A stretch of DNA of 64,000 nucleotides from NCBI RefSeq assembly GCF_047948215.1, contig NC_134465.1, positions 53,639,841-53,703,840 on the forward strand, read 5' to 3'. Below are positions 1 through 13,800 of the stretch, one piece after another. The notes beneath the pieces were generated by a model. It was not told the DNA's origin and did no database searches. It saw only the letters and a list, made by a program, of their open reading frames with translations. How positions within the stretch are numbered: position 1 is the stretch's first letter; each line of letters starts with the position of its first letter. Position numbers and translations under genes: made by a program. Source of the stretch: Lycorma delicatula. Lineage: Eukaryota; Arthropoda; Insecta; Hemiptera; Fulgoridae.

Positions 1-564
1 ATATAAAGCTAAAAAGTACTTCCCTAATAATTTATATATTAGAAAATTTTTCCTGGTGGGCCTATCCATTTTAAGTGTCCCAAAAAAACACAGCTGGTTG
101 CTTGACCAATTCCAAAAAAAATTGAAACTTGCCCACTTGTTTCCTACATTTTCAGGACCTTAAAACTATTTTGTTTTTAAATAGTTTTGTTATGGTGCGC
201 ACACCTAATTTTGTGATTGTAATGTTTACGGAAAAAATCAAAACTAAAAAGCTGTTGATCCTGAACAAAATGATTCCGCTTTTAACAGGTTTTCATGATT
301 TTTGAGATGTTATAGTGTTTTTATTAGTACATTACACAAGAAACTTTTTTTTTATTTGCCATAAACATCTACAAAAACACTGTAAGTTGTGCAAATTTGA
401 GATTTTTATCACCCACCACCGCTATCAGAGTTATTTGAAGCCAAAATTTGAATTTTTGTTTAAAAATTAGGTTTCAAAAATTTATATAAATTCAGGGGTA
501 AGTATTATCACTGTTATTATTATTTATGGTAAAACTATTAACATATACCTACATATAAAAAAAT

Positions 565-1013
565 GAATCCGACAATTACCACGATATTGTTGTAACTTCT
601 TACTTCATACAGAGCTATGGAATGTGATATATCTTTGAAAATACATTTCTCCCCATTCACATCTGAATTTTTTTCCGGACAACCTTGGAGATGTAAGTGG
701 TGGTGAATGTTTCCACCAAGACATTTCGGTGATGAAAATGGAATACTAATATGCTAGCCAATTACTTTTGGACATTGATTTGGGATATGCCTGAGGCTAT
801 TTATAAAAGAAAAGCATCAGCTAAATCATTGTAACACAGGTATGGCCATGCAAATTATAGATTTTACTGATTTTAATTATATTCTCCTTAATTTTTTTTG
901 AAGCGTAATTTATTTAAAACTAAGGATGATAGAAAAATTGTATTTACAGATCTGTAATGTACGCAAAAAAACAATTCAAGAAATGGTATCGCAAATAGAG
1001 AAACATTTTAACA
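565..1013 (+). pseudogene. 3' end of a transposon-associated gene relic (FHQDI-type family)
   Basis: The + strand read with frameshifts carries NYHDIV, NLGDVSGGECFHQDISVM, then [20 protein letters not shown] and a stop near 836. The downstream sequence is also similar to the relic at 19135-20560 on the opposite strand. Both copies share a conserved tail that includes CAATTCAAGAAAT and GAAACATT. The family is a widespread arthropod repeat-encoded protein that I recognise by its FHQDI, ADYCW and YKRK blocks but cannot assign to a named transposon class. This copy keeps only the C-terminal quarter and is broken by frameshifts and stops. Confidence 0.65.
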
Positions 1014-1084
1014 TAAAAAAAAAAAATTTTATGTTAGTTTAGTTGGTTGTTAGCCATTTAGTTTAGTCATTTTGTCAGTAGTTT

Positions 1085-1440
1085 ACATTTTACATTCAAC
1101 CATTTATAGTGAGTGGTACAATTATTGATCCCACAGAGTGTGAAGTACAAGGGATAATCTGATTTTTGATGGCCAAAAGCAATTCTGCAGCTGAAATTTA
1201 TAGACAAATTTGTGATGAATATCACAATATATATATATATAAAATGGGCTGAATATCATGAATGATGGTAAAATAAAATGGCAGTGCTATTCATTTTGAG
1301 GAAGGCAAACAAACTTAGCAGTCAGCTGTTTGTTAATAACAGATGATATGATTGAACATGGTGACAAAAAAAAATTGAGGAAATTGCTACTTCGCTTTAT
1401 CACGTCACAGTTGTCTTTGATGTTTCCTAGTGTTTTGTGA
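1085..1440 (+). pseudogene. mariner transposase N-terminal fragment
   Basis: The + strand reads, with frameshifts, MAKSNSAAEIYRQICDEY and later LFEEGKTNLAV and VTVVFDVS-like pieces. This is the N-terminal helix-turn-helix region of an insect mariner transposase of the type in which AKxxSAAEIHRQIC is common. An (AT)n run near 1228-1241 interrupts it. There is no catalytic core and I could not define inverted repeats, so it is a short dead fragment. Confidence 0.55.
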
Positions 1441-2374
1441 TCTTTAAAAATCTTAATTTAAAAACACTCTGGATATTGTTTTGTCAAATATGAAAAACTT
1501 CTGCTACAGCCTTCAGTCTAGGAGTAATGACAAAGTTATGAAATATTATTATTAATGTATATATATTTTTTTTTAATTTCAAATAAATACAAAACTGGTA
1601 TGTAATTATTTTTTCTGTACTATTTGATCTTTTTTTTTTATCATTCACCTGCCACTAAATGAACAATATTTCTCAATAACATTAGTGAACATCTGTTAAT
1701 TTAATAAAACAGCATTATTTAATGAAAAACTTTTATTTTTATTACATTTTTTTTTTTTTATCAGATAAGTTAATTTCTTTAAGTAGCAACTTTTGGTTTG
1801 ATGTGATTTTGAATATAAAATATTAAAATAAAGTACTTTAAAAGTGGATTTTATATATATATATACACACACAAGCATTATTACATGGTGTTAATCAAAG
1901 TATTAGATATTATTTATTACCTGAAAGAGAACAAAAAAAAATAAGTAAATAAAAAAATTGTTGAGAATTGTTTCATATCTTATTGTTACTTTTTCTTTCT
2001 AAAATCTTTTTTCTAAAATTCACCCAAAGTATGTAAGTCACAAAAACTGTTCCTTCAAGATGGACAAAAAACCCCACTCAAAATTGAAAGAAATTTCTTC
2101 AAAGGTTGACTTTTTCTAAAATGCATCCCCAGGACTTAAAGTAAAAACGTTTTACATAGGAAGTAGGTTTAATTTTTCGATTATTTTCTTTTTATAAAGC
2201 ACATCTTGACATATTAATACCAAAAATTTATTTTTTTTGTCAGTAGAAGAAGTAGCAACATTATCTACATTACAATTTCAATTGTGTAAGTTGTTAAGTT
2301 TTGTTAAACTAAGGTAATTTTTGAAGGTTTTTATTTTATTTATAACAGATAAATTATATTGTTTACATATAATA

Positions 2375-3283
2375 CTGGGTGATTCAAAAAGGACTTCACA
2401 AATTTAAAAGCATATAAAAATTTATTAAGATAACTTACAGATTCCATTGAGATCTCATTATAGAAAAACACATCAAGTTTGTCATCCAACATTCACTTTG
2501 GTTCGATATGGCTTCCATTTTTATTGCAACGTACATCCCAACTGAAGTCGATTTCATTCCAGACTGTAGCCAGCAAGTCGGGCATTACCTCAGCAGCTGC
2601 AGTGTTAATTTGAATTCTTAGCTCAACAAGATCAGCAGACAAAAGTGTGATACATAACCCGATTTTTAGTGAAACTCCACAAGAAAAAAATCTAGTAGGG
2701 TCTAATCTGGGGAGCGAGGCGGCCACGCAATTGGTCCTTCACAACCAATCCACTGACTTGAAAATCAAGTATCAAGAAAATCTCAGGACTCTTAGGTGGT
2801 TGTGATATGGTGCCTCGAGTTGCTGATAGTAATGGCATCCATCTTGGTCATAATCGTCTAACTGAGGAATTAGAAAATTTTATAACATGTCCTGGTAAAC
2901 AATAACATTTACAGTTGCCTCCTGGAAAAAGATTGAGCAGTTCTGTCTGGAAGAACCTGTCTCAACAAAAGTTTGATGACAAGAGTAAATTGTATACATA
3001 CTAAGAAGCTCCTTAGTTTACGCTATGAAAATTACATTGAAGTGCAGTTGCTGACTGCAAATCATGAAATAAAAAAACATCGTGAGCACGTTCTGCACCA
3101 GCAAATGTATCAATTTTTAACAACACTGGTTACAGCGCTGGTGGCCAAATTTGGTACTAATGAACTACGCGAGTCAAATTTGATGTGTTTTGCTATGAAA
3201 TGAGACCTCAACTGATACAGTAAGTTATTTCAATAAATTTTTATATGCTTTTAAAGTTGTGAAGTCCTTTTTGAATCACCCGG
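2375..3283 (-). mobile_element. Tc1/mariner-superfamily element, family A, internally deleted copy
   Basis: Inverted terminal repeats of about 27 bp (CTGGGTGATTCAAAAAGG at the left, the complement at the right) are flanked by TA on both sides (2373-2374 and 3284-3285), the Tc1/mariner target duplication. The minus strand encodes the end of a transposase, with DLLATVWNEIDFSWDV followed by HIEPK near 2495. The second copy of the family, 39991-41267 on the + strand, is 1277 bp; this one is 909 bp and lacks most of the catalytic region. Confidence 0.85.
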
Positions 3284-3289
3284 TAGTTG

Positions 3290-4588
3290 TGTAAAATAAT
3301 AGAGAACATACACAAAATTAGATAGTGAACAGAAATTGATGTAAACAGTTATTGAAACCAAAATCCTTTTTTCCTTAGAATGCAATTTAGTTACTTATAG
3401 ATATAACTATATGGATAGTGCTTGCTAGAAAAAAATTTGTCAATTGCCTATATACAGAAATCATGGCGCAATAATGCAATAACATGATTATTTGATTTCT
3501 GATTTCTCAAAAACAGTTTACCCGATTTTTTTTTTTTTATATTAAACATTAGAATAAAATTCAGTCTTCCTCTAAATTTCACTGGCAGTAATCATGTAAA
3601 AAAAATAATTGCAAAATTAAATCTGGGATGCATAAATGCTTTATATTAATAAAGTGCCATATTCTAAAGGACAGTATCTGAAATGAAACTTGTAAAACAG
3701 ATTAAGAAATTTTTAGTGTAGAAGTTATAAAGTAATATGGTTAGCTTCATGTACAGGTAAATCATTTTTATATCATTTGCAGTGGTGACTCGTAGCTAAA
3801 ATTAGTGCTCCAGAAAATATTTTTTTTTGGCTTTTCAAGGCCATGATTAAAATTTTCTGTAAAAAAAAAAAAACAAAAAAAAAGAATCAAATAGAAAAGC
3901 TGGAAGCAGGATAATAGTATAATTCTACACTTATCACATTCAAGAATATGGTACACTGTTTTTAAGCACATTGTACTTAAAAACCATATTCGGTTTAACC
4001 AAAAAAAAAATAAAATGTCAATACAGATAATATTTTTTAGTATTATTAGATAATAACTTAATTAAATGTCCGCTTAAAAACACTATAGTTCAGTGGTGTT
4101 TAATTTAAATTTCTATGTACACAGAAACAAATAAATAATAAGTTTTTACTGTTTTTTGTGCACAATAGCCAAACACCACGCCACTGGAACTGTGAAGCGC
4201 ACAGTTCCATACAAATATTTTTGTATTTATTTTCATAAACCGTGGGATGGCTACTGACATTAAGCTTAAGGGTTAAAAATTGTACAAGTATAGAGAAAAA
4301 AGGACTCATTAATGTTATCGATAGCATTGAGTGGAAATAGGGTGCTGCAGATCCACAGTGCCTATACGCGAGCCACCACTGATCATTTGACTTTAAATAT
4401 GTACTGACTGGTTACAGAAGTATTGGCTGTCATTGGTGAAGGTAGTTTTTCCATAACAACCAGAATTGTTTAAATCTGTGAAGTGAAGAAGAAGCAGAAA
4501 AAGAATTGGTTATGGATAAACAAAACAAAATATATATTGATTTTTTATAATAATAACTTAAATGTATTTTTTTTTTGTCTTATTCTAG
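3290..4588. other. Upstream intron sequence with nothing recognised
   Basis: AT-rich sequence leading to the first exon acceptor. I see scattered A and T homopolymers but no coding exon, RNA gene or clear repeat boundary. The missing N-terminal exons of AP-2alpha are not here. Confidence 0.5.
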
Positions 4589-4820
4589 TGATACTATGGA
4601 CGTAGTGAAACAATCCGCAGCTTTATGTCTACTGAGGCTATTCAGAACATCACAAGAAATAATTCCAGGTGGTGAATGGACATCACGTATAGTGCACCTT
4701 CTTAATGATCAACACCTTGGTGTCGTTACAGCTGCTGCTTCTTTGATAGATGCCCTTGTCAAACGTAATCCTGATGAATATAAAGGATGTATTAGCCTCG
4801 CTGTGTCTAGGCTCAGTAGG
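4589..4820 (+). CDS. AP-2alpha: AP-2alpha exon 1 of window, trunk (about residues 158-235)
   Basis: The acceptor is TTATTCTAG at 4580-4588. The first base completes a split codon, Gly by homology, and the exon continues [18 protein letters not shown] and ends [11 protein letters not shown] at 4820 before GTCAGT. It encodes helical repeats of the alpha-solenoid trunk and matches the human stretch starting [18 protein letters not shown]. Because it starts in mid-protein, at least one more coding exon lies upstream; I saw none in 1-4588. Confidence 0.96.
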
Positions 4821-7800
4821 GTCAGTTTTTTCTAATTAATTAGTTGTTTTTGTTCTCTATATTTATTTTCTGTAGTGGTATAGGTATTTATTTTTTAGTT
4901 TTTACTTAATATTTCTTATTTCATTTAAGTCTTTCTTTTTTAATTTTAATTATTTAACTGAAACTAAATTAACCTAAACAACATATAATATCTAGTTGCA
5001 TTTGTTATATCTCTTGCCAACATATTAACAGCACAGCTTTTCTATTCCTGTTGTTAAATTTGTTTCAGTCACATTGTATTAAAAAATTCTCTAATATCAA
5101 TTTTAGTAGTTTTTCTTCTTTATATGTATATCTTGTCTCTTTCTGGTTTAATAGTTTTATCATTGTAAATTAATTTCTTTTCTGATTGAAAGAAGAAAAA
5201 AGAAATTTATTTACATCAGAGGTTGAGGAGATTTTGTGGTAGCCTAAAATTACTGATTTGATTTTTCTGAAACTTTGTTGTTGTAGAAAGAAACGGCCTA
5301 TACAATCACAGCCAGAACATTTTTTGTGGTTTTTGTGTCAAACTTAATACCTGCTGAGATAGTAAAAATTGGATCTGTACTGATGGTAACATGTTGTAAT
5401 TGGAGATTATTGTTTGTGACAGTGAACTTCAATCTCAAGCATACTCTTCATATCAACATTAGCCTATGTTTTCTCTCTTTTTTTTTCAGTTAAAATTTTG
5501 TTGTTTTTTTTTTTTTTTTTACTAAAATATGAGACTAGAGGCCTCTGATTCAAGGCACTATACCACAAGCCAAGTCCAAAAATAGAAAAAAGAAAGAAGG
5601 ACTGATATTCAATTCATAAGTTATATTTTATAAAAATATTTTTAAATTACTAGATATTATTATTATGTTTTTACCATAATGCTGATGATTTGACCTGCAC
5701 TACTAATTCAGTTATCATCCCTTTTTAAATTTGTATAACTTGTGTATAAACTATCTGTAATTCTCTGTTACTTGCTTGTATATTAGAAAAGTTAAGTAAG
5801 GAAGAGTGGAAGTTGAACTGTTAAAATTTTAGGTCCAGAAAAAATGAAATTCTTAAATAACAAATTAATTAAATATACATATGTGAACAGGAAGCATATA
5901 TTCAGTCTTAAATCTGATTAAATCAGACTCATATAAAATTAAAAATTAATTTAAAATTAGTTGAATAAATGTCATTTACTTGAGATGAATTCAAAATATT
6001 AATATTTATGTAAAAATGCTGCTCTATGATAATTTATTTTGTAGCACAGAAGTAAAATGCATGCTCTCAAGCAGTTAATACTGCATATTTAAAAAATACA
6101 TAATTCTTTCATAATAAATGTTTTCAGTTCTTTTATTATTCTTTCATTATTTTATTCAGTCAGCTTGACAGATTTCATAAGATGTAAAGTTTGTTTGGGG
6201 AGTAGTGGTGTATAAGCTGTGTGAACTCTTAGTTGTCTTGATCCAGTAACATAGAAAGTTTCAGCCTGTAGGCATGAATACAGAGAGAACCTTCATTTAC
6301 AATTATAGTTAACACTTGGGTTCATAATTTTGCCTTTGCCAAAGATTTTCATGTCCCTAATATATCACACATGTATTAAACTTCAGTAGGTAATTGTAAA
6401 TCTGCTTCAGTAAAACAAAGCTTGTCTTTGATCTTGTTTTAAGTATGCATAATTTTAGTTCTGTACTTAGCTATATGTTTATGGATGACAACATTAATTT
6501 ATGATTATTTATAAGAATCATTACCACATGTCCAATGGCACACAATTAACAACACTATACCCAAATCTAATTTATTAAACAAAACATACTCTATAAATTA
6601 CCTCATAAATATGAACTAATTTGATGTCAATAAAATCTAATCTGTTATCAAAATAATAAAAAAAATAATCATTACAAAATATTTTGATCTTGTTGCTAAT
6701 AGTAATGTAAAAAATTAACTTATTAAAAAAAACCAACAACCTATCTAATTTTAAAATTAATATTATAATATTACGTTACAATAAATTATGTTTACACTAC
6801 AATAAATTAATTTTACGAAAAGTTCAAATAAAATAAAAAATAATTTTTGTTTAATGATTAACACTGTTTGAGAAAGTTAACAAAAAATAAAATGACACAC
6901 AGCTCATATTTGCCAAAAGAAATTGGACTTTAATTAGAAAGAAAACAACTAAACTTATGTTAAATCATAACATTAAAAAAATTAAAAGAAATGATGAAAT
7001 AAACATAACTTAATTCTATTCAGAATTTATACAAGAAATATCAGCTGAAATCAACATATGAATAATAAGAATACATGACAAATACGTAAAAATACATATA
7101 TCAAATAATCAATTTGAAAATCTACAATTGAACATAGCCTGAAAAACAAAGGAACTTAAAACATCTTTTTACAATCATATACTTAAACGAAATTAAATGA
7201 AATTATGAGACAAACTTAACTTAAGTCTATACAGAATTTATGCAAATAATATTGGCTGAAACAACATATCAATTCTAATAATAAGTGACAAATACATAAA
7301 AATACATATATCACATAATCAATTTGAAAATATTGCATTAAAGTACGTGGCTAAAAACAGTTTAAATAACTAAAATACGTTAATATTAACACTACAAGAT
7401 GGAATACAAAAACAATAAATATTACTAGAACAAATTACAATATTAAAATAAGAAGAGTAATGAGAATTCAGTGCATGAATAAATAAGAATTAATCTCGGC
7501 GAATTAACAAATTAAATTAGATTAAATGATAGTCAGTATTTAAAAACCATTTCAAGTAAGGTAATTTACTCCCAGTAACTGACTTTTGAACATAAACTTT
7601 TGATGAACAACCAGAATATTATTAATAATAGTTATCAATAATAATATATGAAATATGTCACACATATGTTTTATAATTCTGAAGTAGTGTTTAAATTACA
7701 AGTAGATTTGATAATTACGATAGTTGGCATTAATAGCACATAAAATATGTTGCACATGAAAAATGATGGCTTAACCTTTATCTAGGCCACCTTGCATGAA

Positions 7801-10800
7801 TATACTTGAATGAAGAAATGGTTGTATAAGCTAATCTTGAATTTCAAATTCATAGAGTACAATAAATTCAGTATTTCACTGATTTTACTAATAACATAAC
7901 TGTTTAATATAATAAAAATGAATAAATTGAACTTGCCTTAATCACATATAAATATTTGTAAAAGATGAGCTCGTGAATGAAAGTACACATGAATACATAC
8001 AGTTAATCCTAGGCGTAGTCTGCAATGGCGGGCGTATTAAGAATACAGAGGTGAAACGTGGTTTAGAAGTTGAACAAGACGTGGCATCTCAGATTTGTTG
8101 TAATGAGTTTGGAGAAATTCTGCATCGATAAAATTGTAATAAGCAGCTGGAGAAGATTCGGCGTCGATAGAATTGGCTGGTTTGTAGTAATTGAAACACT
8201 TTCATCAGAGACGTAATATATTGAATTTGAAAATTAACTTATCAAAGAAACGAGGCTAGACGAAACATAGAAATCTGCAAAATTCACAAAAAGCTGACGA
8301 GAAGAGCAAGAGAGAATGACCACGACGTTTATGAGTATGAATACGATGAAAGTATTAACACAAAGTGCGAGAGAGAAAAATCACAGTCGACTGCACATGG
8401 TGAATGTCTGATCTACTCTGCCGAAAAAATGGCGTGATGAAAAGAGGGAGAAAACAAACCTAGGCAGTGGACAGTAGAGAGTGTATGTAAAAGACAAGAG
8501 ATGTGTGCATGTGTTAGTATGGGAACGAAACAAAAAGGGTGTGTGTGAAGGCAGCAATAAATAATGCGAGATATGAACACGCTGTCACTATTAAGATGAC
8601 AGAACTGTCCGTCTGACTGACGCCAGGACTCGATAACGGACACAATAAACCAAACAAAGATAATCAAACAGATACACACATGACAAGCTCAATACGAAAA
8701 AGAGTAAATAAATTTACCAAGCCTCTAGCAACAGCAAGACCTAACCCTAACTTTGAATTCATTGGAATAAACGGAACTTTACGCAATGGCGTAAACAAAC
8801 ACTATTAATAAAGTTATTAAGTAATAGCTGCAAACAAAGTTCACTTATGTAAGTATTAAATTCAGTTATTGGTTATTAGAAATGGATACAATATTTTCAG
8901 AAAAGTACATGTACACAATGTTTTATATTCGAAGTTCTGATCTCACTTGATAAGTTATTTACTCCCAACAATTGCTGTGATGCTACGGTGCAACCAATTT
9001 CTGTCTATCATCACTGAACAAACAGGCTGTGAAAGTATTTACAAAGGAAAATTATTTTGTATTAGTATTTGTTTGTGTATCAGTACTTATATGTGATTAA
9101 TTATTTTATTATTATTGTTTGTTACAGATAGTTACAGCCAGTTACACAGATCTGCAAGATTATACATATTATTTTGTGCCCGCACCTTGGCTGTCAGTTA
9201 AACTACTTAGATTACTTCAAAATTATACCCCACCAGGTAAAATATTTATTGATGACCATATTTATGTAATCTTATATAATAAATTAACATAAAGTTATTA
9301 ATTGTTTTTTAGTGTTCATAACTACTGAACATTAAAAGATCAGATAAATTTTATAAAAAATCTGACATGACCTCCACATGACTTCCTTGTGGGCCTATTA
9401 AATTAGATATACACATTTTTTTTAAAATGAAAATACATAAAATTTTATTTCATTAATAACTTCTGATATTTTTTCATTTTTTTTTTTTTGTTATTGAATT
9501 ATTCATCGTAAAATGTTTTTTTACAATCAGTGGTTAATAATTATTAATAAGTTCATATATTTAAATTTAAAAAAAAGGAAATGAAGTCTGATGTGAACCG
9601 ATGTGGCTTCCCTTGTAAGATCCAAGCATCTTATTAATTAAAATTTTATTTGGCTGTAACTCTAGAACCATTGAAAATAGGTACCACGTATGATATATCA
9701 TAGAAAAGCTCTCAGTGAGGGCTTATTATTGCAGTTAAGAAAAAGCCCAATCCAATTTTTTTTTTATTTTGGACTTTTTTGGACACTTTGTTCAGTCGAT
9801 TGCAATCAAATGGGGAGGTACACAACTAGATGTTACAAAAGTCCTAAATCCAAAATTTCAATGTCCTATGGCTAATTGTTTTTGAGTTATGCGAGATACT
9901 ATGTACGTATGTACAGACATTACACCAAAACTAGTCAAAATGGATTCAGGGATGGTCAAAATGAATATTTCCATTGAAATCTGAAAACTGAAATTTTTCA
10001 CAGTAACAATATTTCCTTGTATGATGTACAAGGAAGTAAAAAAGAAATTCAGTAAGTAATAAAAAAAGTAAATGTTTCTTAATTTATGGAAAATCAAAAT
10101 AACTAAGAAAATAGCAAAATAATATCAATGACTTATGAGAAAGGCAGGGGGCTGTTACCTTATCTTATATTTTTTTAAATAATATATCTGTTATTATTAT
10201 TCATTCAGATTAATGAATGTTTCATTAAAATAAATTCTTGACTTTAGGCTTAAAAAGAAGACAAACATTTTTTATTATAATGGAAATCGTCAATGTTAAA
10301 TTTGTCAGTATTAAATTATTATGTTTGAAAAAATTGCAGAATACATATGGATACTTTTAGTTTTTCATTATTAATTTATTATTCGTGGATTTTTTTTTAC
10401 AGATGATCCTGGAGTAAGAGGTCGTCTAAATGAGTGCCTGGAGACAATATTAAATAAGGCTCAAGAACCACCAAAGTCAAAAAAAGTGCAACATTCAAAC
10501 GCTAAAAATGCTGTACTTTTTGAAGCCATTAGCTTAATTATACATAATGACAGGTATTTATCTAGTGTTATGTTTTAGTAATTGGTATTCATATCTTATC
10601 ATTTAGAATAAAATCCACTCCTGTTAATCTGAAAAAAGTCTTTCAGACTTTTTTAGATTCCAGATTAGACTTAGAATTTTGAGATTACCATCTCTAAACC
10701 CATTTCAAACTTGTTATGTGGTAATTCAGCTTCTAATGGCTAATGGAATAGACAAATGTCGATACTCACCATAAATTTTAGGGATTTCTCAAATTTTTGT

Positions 10801-13800
10801 GTTCTTGTGAATCATATCATTAATGTGATTTTGGAAAGCTCAGTCAAAATTTCTTCTATGATGGAAATCAGTGAGACCTTATTCTTCTTCATTTTTAACT
10901 GTTCATTTTTCTAATAAAAAGTTCCATGGATCACTTTTTACCATACTATTTTAACATGTACAAGTGAATTTCAATCAGTTTTACACCTCCAGAAAATAAA
11001 AATCTTATACATACCAAAGACCATGTTACTACTCTAAATTTTTTTACGACTAAATTTTAATAATTTTATAAACTTTATGAACTTCTTGTATTGATTGCAT
11101 GTTTCGTTTTACATATTATTCATAGAAAATTATTTTATTTACTATTTAATTAATTTGAAGTTAATGTGACTGTATATACTCTGTTTTTCAGTGAACCCCA
11201 ATTACTTGTCAGAGCTTGTAATCAGTTGGGACAGTTTCTCTCAAATAGGGAAACAAATCTGAGGTATTTGGCTTTAGAATCAATGTGTCTGTTAGCTACA
11301 TCAGAACTATCCCATGAAGCAGTCAAAAAGCATCATGAAGTTGTTATACTGTCAATGAAGGTATGTTTTTTATTTGGTTAGGATTCTCTTTATTCCTTTA
11401 ATTTATCCAATTAAAATTATTATTTTGTTGATTCCATTGTTTACTTCTTTACTTAAAAAAAAAAAAGAAAAAAATGATACTGGGGTGAACATTTTGTGTT
11501 TATTTAATAACATCTTTTTTTATTTGCTTGATGAGATTCATTACAGAAACTCAAAGCTTGTGTGTAGGAATATTAAATGTAATTTTTGTAGTATATGAAT
11601 AATGCCATGCCTGACTGGGATTCAAATCCGGAACAAGGCCGTGACACTACCACATTTATGTGGTTTTAGTTAACTGAAATGTCATTTTAGTGGGTGTTTT
11701 GAAAAATGTCTGTATTTTGCCAAATTTGTTGATTGGTCTGATAAAATTTTTTCGAATTTTTTGGTTGTGTTCCCATAGTATATTTTCAGAACTATTATTT
11801 TGGTAAATTGTTTTTGAATGGTTGCCTAATGTTACAGCTATTTTAATTCCTTTGGATTTTCAGTTTAAAATGAGTTGAAATTTTCATGTTTTCTTTTGAT
11901 CCTGTTTTTACTGAGTTTAAGAATTGGCTAATAATAATGGTTCACAACAATACACAGTTATTATTTTTTTCAAAATAACTTTTCAGTTAGTTTATACGTA
12001 ATTAACTATTAACAGCAGTTTTGAGGTTTTTTTTACCTAGTCTGAAGACAACAAACAGTTCTTTTGTTCTTTCTAGGTTAATAATTATTTGTTTTACTTT
12101 TTAAGAAGTAGAACTGAGTTCTTTTTAAAAACACTAGGGTTGGATTTTTTTTAACAGACCTCATATATTTTATTCGAGATAAAACTGTTTTATGATAGCC
12201 TAACAGCTCATTTACAATCAGCAGTTAGTATTACCCATTTTCAAGGTGACTAGTTATAAAAATTCATTGTTCCTTAGATTTTAATAATCTTATATTAGCT
12301 TACAGTTCTTTTTATAGCTGATTTATAGACTGCTAACCAAGTATTCTACTATTATATCTGTTAAAATAAATTCTAAAAGACAAAATATATTGGGCTAAAA
12401 GTATTTATAGAATATATAGTAGTATATGGGACTAAAATATATTGAGAACTAAAATAATTAAAAGATAAAATTACATAAAGTGTAACTGTTTATAAATAAG
12501 AATAAAAGTAACATCTACTTCTTCATAATTGTGTGATCCTTTCCATGATATTTAAATAAATTTCCATGATATAGGTTACAATATTTATACTTAATCAATT
12601 GATAATTTTTATTTCTTTATTTTATTTATTGTGTATTTATTTTTCTTCAGATGGAAAAGGATGTATCAGTCAGACAGCAAGCTGTGGATTTATTATACGC
12701 AATGTGTGATAAGAGTAATGCTGAAGAAATTGTACAGGAAATGTTAAATTATCTAGAAACTGCTGATTATTCAATAAGAGAAGAAATGGTTAGTTAAAAA
12801 TTATTTATATATTTATTCACCTCTTTTTCTAATAAGCCTGGAATGATTAAGCCATTTTTCCAGAATGAATGATGTTATTGTGAGAACTCCTTAAAACAAT
12901 TTGATTACATTAGCTAACAAATATTTCTATAAAATCATACATTTTTTCTGATTGTATTTGTTCATTACTGATTGATTTTCATATTTCTTTATTACTTTAA
13001 ATTTATTAACTTTACTGTTTTGTTTAGTAATCTTAATAATAATAATCATAATAATCTCTAGCATTAAAAAAAAAACTGGCAAAGTATTACATGACTTTTC
13101 TGAGTACACTGATCAAATCATGCAATACTTATTTCAAAAGTTAGGGGTTTCCAAATCAAGGGGAGTATTTTAATGACTAATTTGCTTTAATTTTAGTATT
13201 AAATAAACTAAATTTGTAATCTCCAAAAACTTCACTAAATATTTTTAAAAATAGGAGCACCCGACATTAAAAGGGCTTTTGTGACTTTTATGCTTACAAA
13301 AATAATTTTAGGCCTTGCTGATTCGGAATTGAAAACAAGTTTGATTTTGGGGGTTCCCTTACTTCAGCGGGAGTAGTTGGGTTAAATCAACATTAAAAAA
13401 GGTAGTACCCAAAGTGGCAATACTGAATTTAAAAAGACTGTTCAAGACTATTGAAAAGAAAAGGTATCATTATAATTTTAAATAATTTCAAATATTCTAG
13501 GAAGGGGATAAAACTTTTTTGCCAACTCTTTTTTGTAAATATATTAGATTTTTGGTATCAGTGAAATATCACTTTCACATTTTTAACGCAATGGGTATTA
13601 TACATTAAACATTTAAACTTAAAAAAAATCAAAAACAATCTTTCATTGCCACGGACTTTAAGAGTGGAATAGGGGAAATTTTTTGTAGTTATTTAAAGGC
13701 CCATTGATGTAGAAAATATTAATGTTTAAATCTCCATTAGTCCTATTGTGAAGGAAGAAATAATGAAATGAGAAAAAAATTTCAAGCCATTTTTTAGGGT

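Noticed and set aside
1..4588. Possible N-terminal AP-2alpha exons upstream of 4589
   Set aside because: Read in all frames for the highly conserved first 157 residues of alpha-adaptin; nothing matched, and the region is repeats and AT-rich sequence.
8413..8679. 88-codon minus-strand open frame in intron 1
   Set aside because: Composition is Cys/His/Ser-rich with no similarity I can recognise; it lies in the unclassified repeat block and has no supporting splice or promoter signal.
10391..10400. Alternative acceptor or extra exon near exon 3
   Set aside because: The poly-T tract is the polypyrimidine tract of the exon 3 acceptor and the homology starts exactly after it.
12651..12653. ATG at the start of exon 5 as an alternative translation start
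   Set aside because: It follows a clear acceptor and continues the frame from exon 4, so it is an internal Met codon.
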